From: an uncultured Eubacteriales bacterium
GTDB taxonomy: Bacteria; Bacillota; Clostridia; Saccharofermentanales; Fastidiosipilaceae
Reading direction: 5' to 3'
Length of the DNA: 64,000 nt
NCBI GenBank assembly: GCA_902373515.1
Contig: CABKML010000004.1
Span: 1 to 64,000, forward strand
Position numbers and translations under genes: made by a program. Below the pieces are notes generated by a model. That model saw nothing but the letters and a program-made list of their open reading frames with translations, was not told where the DNA came from and did not search any database. Each line of letters starts with the position of its first letter. Within the stretch, counting starts at the first letter, position 1. Positions 54,618-62,549 of this stretch are shown here, in pieces.

Positions 54618-55844
54618 TCATTTCGCCGCTTCTCTCAAGTCTTCCCGGCGATTGACAATTACAGCACAACTGGCGTCACCGGTTATATTAACCACAGTTC
54701 TTCCCATATCAAAGATCCGGTCAATACCCGCTACCAAAGCAATTCCTTCCACCGGCAGCCCGACGCTTTGCAAAACCATGGCCAACATAATCATGCCGGA
54801 TCCCGGGGTTCCTGCTGTCCCGATACTGGCTAAAGTAGCTGTCAAAACAATAGTCAACAATTGACCGGGAGTTAAATTTATACCATAGCAGGCAGCAATG
54901 AAAACGGCACAAACGCCCTGATAAATAGCTGTTCCGTCCATATTAATCGTCGCGCCCAACGGTAAAACAAAGCTGACAACATCTTTTCTGATATGCAAAT
55001 TATTTTCCAAACAAGCAGCATTAAGCGGCAAGGTGCCGACAGAGGATGCGCTGGAAAAAGCGAAGACCATCGCCGGCAGGACGGCCTGAAAGAATTTTTT
55101 CGGAGAAGTCTTACCCAAGACTTTAACTGTGAAAGAATAGACTACCAACAAATGAAAAACATAAGCAACATAGGCCGCCAATAAAACCATCGTTAAAGAG
55201 CCGATAACTTCCGCCCCGTTAGCCGCGATAACCGGAGTTATCAAGCAAAAAACGGCATAAGGTGAAATTTTGACAATCATTTCCATGATAACCATGAATA
55301 CATCTTCAATTGAACGATTTAATTTCGCCAGCGGTGCACCCTTTTCCTGCGAGATTATAATTGCAAAGCCGATAAAAAGAGAGATAACGATCGTTTGCAA
55401 CATGTTGGCTTCAACTAAAGGTCCTAAAACATTTTTAGGGAAAAGACCAACTATAGTTGACATAATACCTGTAGCTTTGCCCGGATCGAACTTCAAATTT
55501 GTTGTTTGCAGCAATTGAAATGTTCCTTTAAAAATATGCGCCGACAGCAGACCGCCGACGACAGCAAAAGCTGTCGTTAAACTATAATAAAGTATTGTGC
55601 TTAAACCGATCGTTCCTACTTTTTTGATATCTTTCAGCGAAATTACACCGTCGATAATGGAAGTTAAAACCAGAGGTACAACGACAAATTTTAATAAATT
55701 AAGAAAAATTTGACCCAACGGTTTAACATAAGCAGCGGCAAAATCCGCTTGTCCCGTCTCCATTAAAATTAAACCGAAAATTATGCCCAAAAAAAGGGCT
55801 ATAAGTATTTGCGTAGCCAGAGATAACTTTAATTTTTTTGTCAT
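54618..55844 (-). CDS. dicarboxylate/amino acid:cation symporter (DAACS family)
   Basis: About 408 residues from MTKKLKLSLA, preferred over a longer reading because of AGAGGAAAA upstream. It has the serine-rich re-entrant loop AFSSASSVGTLPL near residue 270 and the NMDGTAIYQGV motif of the cation and substrate site near residue 305, followed by GTAGTPGSG near residue 350. Members such as GltP, DctA and SstT import glutamate, aspartate, C4-dicarboxylates or serine/threonine with H+ or Na+. The exact substrate is open. Single-gene unit. Confidence 0.92.
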   Translation of the reverse strand: MTKKLKLSLATQILIALFLGIIFGLILMETGQADFAAAYVKPLGQIFLNLLKFVVVPLVLTSIIDGVISLKDIKKVGTIGLSTILYYSLTTAFAVVGGLLSAHIFKGTFQLLQTTNLKFDPGKATGIMSTIVGLFPKNVLGPLVEANMLQTIVISLFIGFAIIISQEKGAPLAKLNRSIEDVFMVIMEMIVKISPYAVFCLITPVIAANGAEVIGSLTMVLLAAYVAYVFHLLVVYSFTVKVLGKTSPKKFFQAVLPAMVFAFSSASSVGTLPLNAACLENNLHIRKDVVSFVLPLGATINMDGTAIYQGVCAVFIAACYGINLTPGQLLTIVLTATLASIGTAGTPGSGMIMLAMVLQSVGLPVEGIALVAGIDRIFDMGRTVVNITGDASCAVIVNRREDLREAAK

Positions 55845-55990
55845 AGTTTTTTCCTCTTTTCGCCTCAATTAGCTATAATTATAGAATTAAGCGAGCGAGA
55901 AAAACAAGAATTAGTGATTTTTTCACATATTTATGTTTTATCCGACTAAAAACGCGATTTTCAAATGCGTAATTTTTATGCTAATTGCTA

Positions 55991-58345
55991 TTAATAGTCG
56001 GCTTTTGTAAAGACCTGTTTTCGCCCAAAAACAATTGCAACAGCTAAAAGCAAGCAACATAATCCTCCGGCTTTTGTATTAGAACGATTCTCCCCTGTCT
56101 TAGTAACAATTTTTTTGATAATCTTGGTCGGCGGCGGCGGATTATCCGAGATTTCGGTCAATTTAATTTTTTCACTTTTGGTCGGCTGCGGCTTCTTTTC
56201 TTTCAACTTATTAATAATCGTTACTTTATCATCTTTCTTGTTATAAATTACTTGATAAGCATTATCATCATATTCTTCCTTCAATTCATAACTAATTTTA
56301 TGCTGATCAAGCGAGCTGTATATCGGTAAATCGGTGACTGTAATCTGCCAGTGATTTAATTCAGTCAATTCATAAGTTTTATCCGTTTTCTGACCATCCT
56401 GATAAAGTCTAACGTTAACTGCTTTTAGCAGCGCAGATATATTATCACCCTCAGAATTTTGCCATATTTTCTGTACTTTAATATCTTTGACAGGCTTCAA
56501 TATTACTTTTTCGCCGGCCAATTCATTGATTATATTACCTTTGGGGGAATTGCTTGTCCAATTAACTTTTGTCGTAAAACTTAATTCCAACGTGGCCTTA
56601 GGCGGTAGTTTAATATTATTATTAAAGTCAAAATCGGCTGTGTACGTTTTTGACTTGTCTTGCAGGACGATAGCGTGCTTTTGCGCATTGTATGTAGCGA
56701 TAAAATCATCAGTCGGCTGACCGTTAACGGTTAAATGTAAGCTTCCTTCAACGAAACGCAAGCGCGGATCTAAGTTATCAGCAAAACTTAAATCATTTTT
56801 ATTGCCAAGTTTAGCATATTTGCCGCTATGTAAAAGGATATTGTGATCAGACGGAATAAGCATCTTTAAATTAAAAGTTACCGTATCACCATTTTTTACC
56901 TGTTGCGTCTGTAACAATTGATTTTTTGTTTTATCTACTACATTTTTCGCAAATTCAGCTTTATGACCAGGCAAAATATAATATAAAGTTTTGCTGCCTA
57001 ACAAATTAATCGTATAAGAATTATCATCGGCAATCGTGCCGTCTTCCGCTCCTAAAGGATTGGCCAAAGCATATTCCTGACCGTTGTAAGTTTGCAGATA
57101 TGGTCTACCATTTTCTTTTATTTGCAATTGATATTTTCTTGTGATGTCTAAATCGTTTCTCCCATTTATTGCCGTAATTTGAATCCAATAAGTTCCTGCC
57201 TGCGATACAAAAACATCGTTAGCTTCCCAGCCGTACATGTTTACTCGCTTCTGCCCGCTTTGAATAATATTTCTCTTTTCATCCGCTAAATTTAAAGCAA
57301 CTCCGGAAATTATAGACTTAGGTATCCAGTTGTTATAATTAACATCTGCCTGCGGCTGCAATACGACAATGCCTATACGCTTGCCCAATTTAACGCGCAG
57401 GGTTTCAGTCTTCGGATCAAATTCCTGCTTTATTATTCCATAATAGGAGCGTAAACTTCTCGGCAATTCCTTCAACTTGATTGCGCCTTCTTTTATAGTT
57501 AGCAATTTATAGTTGTAATCAGCTTCACCTCGACCATTAAATGCAGATAATTTAACTTTATTAACTGTACCGTCCGGCATAAGCAACTCCAGCTCATCCC
57601 CGTCACTTATAGCATAAGGCAAGCTCATATCAAAGCTGATTTTGATTTCTCTTTCAGCTTTTTCTGCTAATTTCAAAGTGAAAGTGTATACATCATCGTC
57701 TAAAACAGTTTTCTCCAGTATATATTGTCGTCCGGAAATTTCGACAATTTGCTTACTCAACAGATTTAAATCAGCCAACGGTAAAAAATCGCCTTGATCT
57801 GTATATTCTTTTTCTCTATATAAATAATACATCTTATTTTTTTGTTGCAAATTAATACTCTTATTATCTGCTAATTTTAAGGAAATAAAACTTGCAGTAA
57901 ATTGCAATTCTTTTCCGGCAGCATCCTGAAACTTAATCGCATATTTTTTTAGTATTTTCTCTCTAAATTCTAACTGTAAATATTTTTGCCCGTTAATTAT
58001 AGTAATTTTTCCCTGTTTTCTGCCCAATTTCGGTTCAGTAAAATTGACATTCAGAACATTGCCGTTATAATTCGCGTCCTCATCGCTCATTTCAATAACA
58101 TAACGATATAATCCGTTATTAAGTTGCGTCTTCTGCTTAATATCTTTTTGCTCAAATTCGTATTCATATACATCTGAAAAGAATCCACCGTCATCAACTT
58201 CATTCTTAAAACTCTGTATATCGGGATTTTGACTATATATTGTATATTGCAAGTTGAGCACATTACTCTGCGCTTGCAAATTGTTAGGTAGCATAAAAGT
58301 TAAAATACCTACCGACAAGATCAGATAAAAAAGTTTCTTAAGCAT
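55991..58345 (-). CDS. cell-surface protein with CnaB-type domain and atypical sorting signal
   Basis: About 784 residues from MLKKLFYLIL, a signal peptide ending near residue 25 (LQAQ). Middle part: beta-rich, not recognised, about 30-450. Residues about 490-620 resemble the isopeptide-forming fimbrial domain (LSFADNLDPRLRFVEGSL). About 640-730 is a CnaB B-type domain (VQKIWQNSEGDNI, then ISYELKEEYDDNAYQV and VTIINKL) with plausible Lys, Glu and Asn for an internal isopeptide bond. The tail has Pro-rich residues, VTKTGE (56090-56107), a hydrophobic stretch and GRKQ: a sortase layout with VTKTG in place of LPXTG. Likely wall-anchored adhesin or pilin-like subunit. Confidence 0.82.
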   Translation of the reverse strand: MLKKLFYLILSVGILTFMLPNNLQAQSNVLNLQYTIYSQNPDIQSFKNEVDDGGFFSDVYEYEFEQKDIKQKTQLNNGLYRYVIEMSDEDANYNGNVLNVNFTEPKLGRKQGKITIINGQKYLQLEFREKILKKYAIKFQDAAGKELQFTASFISLKLADNKSINLQQKNKMYYLYREKEYTDQGDFLPLADLNLLSKQIVEISGRQYILEKTVLDDDVYTFTLKLAEKAEREIKISFDMSLPYAISDGDELELLMPDGTVNKVKLSAFNGRGEADYNYKLLTIKEGAIKLKELPRSLRSYYGIIKQEFDPKTETLRVKLGKRIGIVVLQPQADVNYNNWIPKSIISGVALNLADEKRNIIQSGQKRVNMYGWEANDVFVSQAGTYWIQITAINGRNDLDITRKYQLQIKENGRPYLQTYNGQEYALANPLGAEDGTIADDNSYTINLLGSKTLYYILPGHKAEFAKNVVDKTKNQLLQTQQVKNGDTVTFNLKMLIPSDHNILLHSGKYAKLGNKNDLSFADNLDPRLRFVEGSLHLTVNGQPTDDFIATYNAQKHAIVLQDKSKTYTADFDFNNNIKLPPKATLELSFTTKVNWTSNSPKGNIINELAGEKVILKPVKDIKVQKIWQNSEGDNISALLKAVNVRLYQDGQKTDKTYELTELNHWQITVTDLPIYSSLDQHKISYELKEEYDDNAYQVIYNKKDDKVTIINKLKEKKPQPTKSEKIKLTEISDNPPPPTKIIKKIVTKTGENRSNTKAGGLCCLLLAVAIVFGRKQVFTKADY

Positions 58346-58429
58346 GTTTTCGCCTCTCAAAAAAGTAGTCATAATTCTGTTTTCTCTACCAAGTCGCCAA
58401 AAACCGCCAAGCGCTGAACGGACTTACAG

Positions 58430-59296
58430 TCAATCGAAGCTTTCATTTTCAGAAGTACGTGATTTAAGGTCCTGTAAATGCCGGTAATTACGATACAGTT
58501 TACGCAAATAAACATAGCCGACTACAGCAAATAATATTATAAGCAAATTGAAAATCACTTCCGCATCAGCAAAATTAAGCTGATTAATCCAATAAGGCAG
58601 CATAGAACCCAACAAATTGAAAAATCCATGCAACAAAATACTATAAAAAATACTGTCGGTCCAAACGTATACGGCGGCAAGAATCAAGCCGGCAACAAAT
58701 GTATATGCCGACTGCAACCAATTCCAATGGGCCAAAGCAAACAAACAGGCGGAAATAAAACAAACTGCCGGCAAGGGAAAAAAGCGTTTCAATTCGCCGA
58801 TAACCATCGCCCGGAAAAACAATTCTTCCGCTATAGGCACTAAAATTACTACAGACAAAATTGTAATCGGTGCAAACGGATTGATTTTCTGCAAAATCAT
58901 ATTGTTGTATTCTTCCAAAGCACTTTGAAAAAAGGCATAATTTTTCGCTAAAAAAACGAGTAAGTTGGAAAAAAGCGAGCTGACGAACAACAAAAGACAG
59001 GCGATAAACGGTATATAGAGAAAAGTTCTGCCTGCCGGAACTTTCACGGCGATATAATCAGTTTGTTTGCGCCTGCGAACTAGCGCATACGAGATGAAGG
59101 TACCGCTTTGAATGATACTGTAAATTAAAGCTGCAAGCGGAAAAACAGAAGCTGCTAATTTATCTGTTGCATTTTCCGGCGTTAGCGGTTTTTGCATGGC
59201 AAAAATAAAAACGAAAGTTTGAACTGCAGCCGCAACAAGAAAAAAATACAACAAGCCTCCGAAAGTTTTAGCAATCGCCTTAATTTTTGTCAACAT
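58430..59296 (-). CDS. CPBP-family intramembrane metalloprotease
   Basis: The protein has 288 residues with about eight hydrophobic segments. The family motifs are all visible: EExxxR in PIAEELFFRAMV near residue 155, FxxxH in ALAHWNWLQSAYTF near residue 190, and HxxxN in ILLHGFFNLLG near residue 225. Members are CAAX-like membrane proteases; in Gram-positives some serve bacteriocin immunity or surface-protein handling. It starts 6 nt after the DUF1292 gene and 84 nt before the CnaB surface protein, so they form one unit. The substrate is unknown. Confidence 0.9.
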   Translation of the reverse strand: MLTKIKAIAKTFGGLLYFFLVAAAVQTFVFIFAMQKPLTPENATDKLAASVFPLAALIYSIIQSGTFISYALVRRRKQTDYIAVKVPAGRTFLYIPFIACLLLFVSSLFSNLLVFLAKNYAFFQSALEEYNNMILQKINPFAPITILSVVILVPIAEELFFRAMVIGELKRFFPLPAVCFISACLFALAHWNWLQSAYTFVAGLILAAVYVWTDSIFYSILLHGFFNLLGSMLPYWINQLNFADAEVIFNLLIILFAVVGYVYLRKLYRNYRHLQDLKSRTSENESFD

Positions 59297-59302
59297 AATT
59301 TC

Positions 59303-59632
59303 TTACTCCTTTGCCAAAGCGTCCAGAACCATTCTTTCATTAAAACGGGTAAATGCCGCATCCAGCTCATTGCGATTAAGTATTGATTCAAATTGAATTT
59401 CTTCCTGCTTGAGCCTGTTATTTTTATTCGGTTTAATATGTAAAATTCGCATAATAATAATATCCGGAGCGTTATGTTCTCCGTCATCAGGTTCAAACGG
59501 CGCAAAAACTATATATTCCTGCTGATTCAATTCAAACAAATCGAGTTTTCGCATATAAAATTCATAGCCGTTATCCAAATCTTCTAAAACAATCAGCTTT
59601 TCTTCTAAATCTGTCGGTCTCTGTCCACGCAT
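59303..59632 (-). CDS. DUF1292 family protein (1)
   Basis: About 109 residues from an ATG preceded by AGGTAG; a TTG at 59647 is an alternative start. The core LIVLEDLDNGYEFYMRKLD followed by QEYIVFAPF is the DUF1292 (YrzB-like) pattern, a small cytosolic beta domain of unknown function. The C-terminal ~45 residues go beyond the core (LKQEEIQFESILNRNELDA). Between a second DUF1292 gene and the CPBP protease. Confidence 0.8.
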   Translation of the reverse strand: MRGQRPTDLEEKLIVLEDLDNGYEFYMRKLDLFELNQQEYIVFAPFEPDDGEHNAPDIIIMRILHIKPNKNNRLKQEEIQFESILNRNELDAAFTRFNERMVLDALAKE

Positions 59633-59664
59633 ATATCTACCTGACAATCTTTGACTTTAACTAT

Positions 59665-60063
59665 TTATTCGTTATAGATGATGTCGGGCAATTCCTCTTC
59701 ATCATCCTCATCCATTAAATCGCATAATCTCTCATATTCATCGGCAACTTTATCAAACTCGTCATCCGCCAAAGTTTCAAAGCCTTCGCTGCCGTCGGGC
59801 AACTTGACCGAACGGGCGAATAAAGCCTCCGGTTCATCAGTTTCAGCTGCTGAAACCAATACATAATAATATTCATCTTCAAAAGGAAACTCATACGCAA
59901 CGTAATACGTAAATTCCTCTCCTGTTTCATAATCGGTTAAAACAACTGTTGAAGCGGCCATTAAATCGTCATCGGAAAGTTCCGACTCTTCCGGCATAAC
60001 TTCAACTTCCTCGTTGTTTAATTCACTGTCCTGCAATTTTTTGTTGTCTTTATCCTTTTTCAT
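59665..60063 (-). CDS. DUF1292 family protein (2), acidic
   Basis: About 132 residues from MKKDKDNKK; this ATG is 7 nt after AAAGGGG, better spaced than an ATG two codons earlier. An acidic N-terminal stretch is followed by the DUF1292 core (VVLTDYETGEEFTYYV, then EYYYVLVSA) and a very acidic C-terminus (MDEDDEEEL). Function unknown. It starts the four-gene unit that ends with the CnaB surface protein and follows the tRNA-Glu terminator. Confidence 0.82.
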   Translation of the reverse strand: MKKDKDNKKLQDSELNNEEVEVMPEESELSDDDLMAASTVVLTDYETGEEFTYYVAYEFPFEDEYYYVLVSAAETDEPEALFARSVKLPDGSEGFETLADDEFDKVADEYERLCDLMDEDDEEELPDIIYNE

Positions 60064-60126
60064 AATCATGCCCCTTTTATGATTTCTCAAATTATAACAT
60101 ATGCAATTAATCTCATAGTAAATATG

Positions 60127-60162
60127 AAAAACGGTCAACCTGCTGATGCCTGATTGACCGTT
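60127..60162 (-). terminator. rho-independent terminator after tRNA-Glu
   Basis: 9-bp stem AACGGTCAA/TTGACCGTT with a 15-nt loop and five T on the minus strand, directly after the tRNA. Confidence 0.9.
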
Positions 60163-60164
60163 AA

Positions 60165-60236
60165 TGACTCTACCGAGAATCGAACTCGGGATTCCGCCTT
60201 GAGAGGGCGGCGTCTTAACCGCTTGACCATAGAGCC
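60165..60236 (-). tRNA. tRNA-Glu (anticodon CUC)
   Basis: A 72-nt cloverleaf on the minus strand: acceptor GGCTCTA/TAGAGTC (one G-T pair), anticodon stem CCGCC/GGCGG with loop CTCTCAA (anticodon CTC), T loop TTCGATT, A73. No encoded CCA. This is the isoacceptor for GAG. Confidence 0.95.
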
Positions 60237-60411
60237 GTGTTCATTATTGTAACAAATAAAAAAAGCATATGCAATACATCGACAGGCTTCTTGCTATTAA
60301 TCTATGATAATTTCACCCGACTTGTAGTTGCCGGGCAGAGCAATTACAATAACAAAGAAATCAATTAGAACTATAATTTTTTCAAATTCAGCAATTATCA
60401 GGGATAAAACG

Positions 60412-61116
60412 ATGTGCCAGACTATTGAAAAACCAACATTACTAATCCGCAATCTAAGTTTTGCTTATCATAACAAAATCGTATTGCAAAATGTCAACCT
60501 TGATTTATATCCGCAAAACAACTATCTCGTAGTCGGACAAAACGGTAGCGGCAAATCTACTTTATTACAATTAATCTGCGGTTTGCTAAAGCCGCAGCAA
60601 GGAACAATAGAATTCGGCCAGCGTAAAATCAATATTGCTTATCTGCCGCAAAACGCCAATACCGCTCCTGATTTTCCGATAACTTGTAAAGAATACATAA
60701 AATCAGGTTATTACTACAATCTCCCTTTTTGGCAATCTTTGTCGCCCGGAGAACGAAAACAGTGCTCGGACTGGTTGGATAAAGCGAATTTAAGTCGTTA
60801 CAGCAATTGTCTGCTCAGCGACCTGTCTTCCGGCCAGCGGCAAAAATTACAGTTGGCTCGTTGCCTGCTGCGTCGGCCTGAAATCCTTTTATTGGATGAA
60901 TCTACTGTAAACTTGGATAAATCGGGACAAAATGATTTTTTCCGTTTTTTACGGGCAGCACAGAAGGAAGCGAAATTTATCGGCATTTTCGTAACACATG
61001 CCTGGGAAAATTGGGCTAAGCAGGCCCCGACCGTGCTCAAAATTGAGCAGACTGCTTGCGTCCGCTATACTTTTGCCGAATTTTCCGAACAACAAATGCA
61101 AGAAGGAGAATTTTAA
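60412..61116 (+). CDS. metal ABC transporter ATPase, ZnuC/MntB-like
   Basis: About 234 residues from MCQTIEKP; CAGGGAT lies upstream at good spacing, and the longer reading from 60328 lacks a site. Walker A VGQNGSGKST near residue 42, signature LSSGQRQKLQLARC near residue 142, Walker B ILLLDESTVNLDKSG near residue 162, where the usual EPT reads EST. The Q-loop YLPQNANTAPDFPITCKEY region is typical of zinc/manganese importers. It is followed after 3 nt by its permease. Confidence 0.88.
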   Translation: MCQTIEKPTLLIRNLSFAYHNKIVLQNVNLDLYPQNNYLVVGQNGSGKSTLLQLICGLLKPQQGTIEFGQRKINIAYLPQNANTAPDFPITCKEYIKSGYYYNLPFWQSLSPGERKQCSDWLDKANLSRYSNCLLSDLSSGQRQKLQLARCLLRRPEILLLDESTVNLDKSGQNDFFRFLRAAQKEAKFIGIFVTHAWENWAKQAPTVLKIEQTACVRYTFAEFSEQQMQEGEF

Positions 61117-61119
61117 TCT

Positions 61120-61908
61120 ATGCAGATATATTTGCTTAAACTCTTGATTTGCGCCGTCTGTCTGAGTCTTATTTGTGCCGCTTTGGGACATATTTTAGTT
61201 TTACGTCATCTCTCTTTATCAGGAGATACTTTGTCGCATGGAGCTTTGGCCGGTGTCACTTTAGGTTTTGCCTGCGGCATCAATCCTACCGTGACGGCGC
61301 TGATTTTTACTGTTATTTGTGCTGCAGTAATTGAATGTTTACGCCGTTATTATCCTCAATACAGTGAGATTGTGCTGGCTATTATGATGAGTGTAACTAT
61401 TGCTTTGGCGGCAATTTTCGCAAATTATGCTTTTGTTGCCGGCAATTTGTCCGCCTACCTTTTCGGCAGTCTGGCAAGTGTAAGTAATTTTGATCTGCTG
61501 TTAATTATAGTTCTGACAGTTATTGTTTTAATATATTTTATTGTCTTACAACGCTATTTACTTTTAATCTCTCTGGAAGAAAAAGTTGCCGCCGTTCAAG
61601 GTCTGCCGGTTAATTTAATTAACATTTCCCTTTCCGTCATAACTGCAATTACGGTCGCTTCAGCTGCTAAAGTTGCCGGAACATTGGTAATTTCCGGACT
61701 GTTGGTATTACCGGCAGCTGCTGCCATGTTATTGAAAAAAGGCTATTATCGCACTTTATATCTTTCTGTGCTTATCGCTTTAATAAATTCTTTCGGGGGA
61801 ATTATCCTCTCTTATCTGGCCGATATTCCGCTTGGAGGGGCGATAATTCTCTCGGCGGCATTGAGTTTGAGTGTCTGCCTGCTTGTTAAAATATCTCGTG
61901 TTGATTAG
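61120..61908 (+). CDS. metal ABC transporter permease, ZnuB-like
   Basis: The protein has 262 residues and about eight helices. ABC-3 family features: HLSLSGDTLSHGALAGV near residue 32, LFGSLASVSNFD near residue 112 and, near residue 175, VASAAKVAGTLVISGLLVLPAA. It starts 3 nt after the ATPase gene, with AAGGAG upstream. Such transporters import Zn2+ or Mn2+. No substrate-binding protein (ZnuA-like) and no Zur/Fur-type regulator gene is present in the neighbourhood, so the binding protein must be elsewhere. Confidence 0.9.
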   Translation: MQIYLLKLLICAVCLSLICAALGHILVLRHLSLSGDTLSHGALAGVTLGFACGINPTVTALIFTVICAAVIECLRRYYPQYSEIVLAIMMSVTIALAAIFANYAFVAGNLSAYLFGSLASVSNFDLLLIIVLTVIVLIYFIVLQRYLLLISLEEKVAAVQGLPVNLINISLSVITAITVASAAKVAGTLVISGLLVLPAAAAMLLKKGYYRTLYLSVLIALINSFGGIILSYLADIPLGGAIILSAALSLSVCLLVKISRVD

Positions 61909-62048
61909 TCTTTTCCGCAATCTTTCTTATAATCTTACCTGCATTTGACATTAAATACATGTAAAGTTACAATTCACTTGAATTTAATTGCATGTGCAGC
62001 GAGTTTCGGCATAGCTGTGTTTATACATCTAAGAAAAGGAGATTGGCC

Positions 62049-62435
62049 GTGAATTTTGGCGAAAAATTAAAGAAGCTTCGTGCTGAACGACACATTAAGC
62101 AAGAAGATTTAGCTGAATTATTAGGTGTCAGTGTCAGGAGTTTATCTAATTACGAAAACGGCTTACGTTTTCCCAAACATAAAGAAACTTACGAAAAGTT
62201 GGCTCAAATTTTTCAAGTTGACTATAACTATCTTTTAGATGAACAAAGCAATTTCGTGCATCAAGTTTACAGGGAGAGCGGGAAGCAGGCCAAAGATGAC
62301 GCTTATGCTTTACTTAACAGTCTGACCTCCTTGTTTGTCGGCGGTAAATTGAATGCAGATGAACGGGATGAAATTATGCGGCTGCTGCAAGCTGCCTATT
62401 GGCAAGCCAAAGAGCAGGAAAAAAGCTCCAAGTGA
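62049..62435 (+). CDS. XRE-family helix-turn-helix regulator
   Basis: About 128 residues from the GTG at 62049, which has AAGGAG 7 nt upstream; the longer reading from 61992 has no site. The HTH domain is in residues 3-62 (LKKLRAERHIKQEDLAELLG, then SVRSLSNYENGLRFP). The C-terminal half is helical (ALLNSLTSLFVGGKLNADE), with no known sensor domain. It is between znuB-like and htrA, on the plus strand and convergent with htrA. The targets are unknown; phage- or stress-type regulation is typical of the family. Confidence 0.88.
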   Translation: MNFGEKLKKLRAERHIKQEDLAELLGVSVRSLSNYENGLRFPKHKETYEKLAQIFQVDYNYLLDEQSNFVHQVYRESGKQAKDDAYALLNSLTSLFVGGKLNADERDEIMRLLQAAYWQAKEQEKSSK

Positions 62436-62479
62436 CGGAATTATCCTAGTAATAACAGTCACCGAAAAAAAACAGCGAA

Positions 62480-62527
62480 AATAGAAAATCCCCTTTACAG
62501 CCTCAAAGAGAGACGGTAAAAGGGATT
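62480..62527 (-). terminator. terminator of the htrA gene
   Basis: 12-bp stem (62487-62498 with 62516-62527, one G-T pair), then four T within a U/A-rich stretch on the minus strand. It lies 22 nt after the htrA stop. Confidence 0.75.
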
Positions 62528-62549
62528 ACAAATATTACGCAAGAATCAA

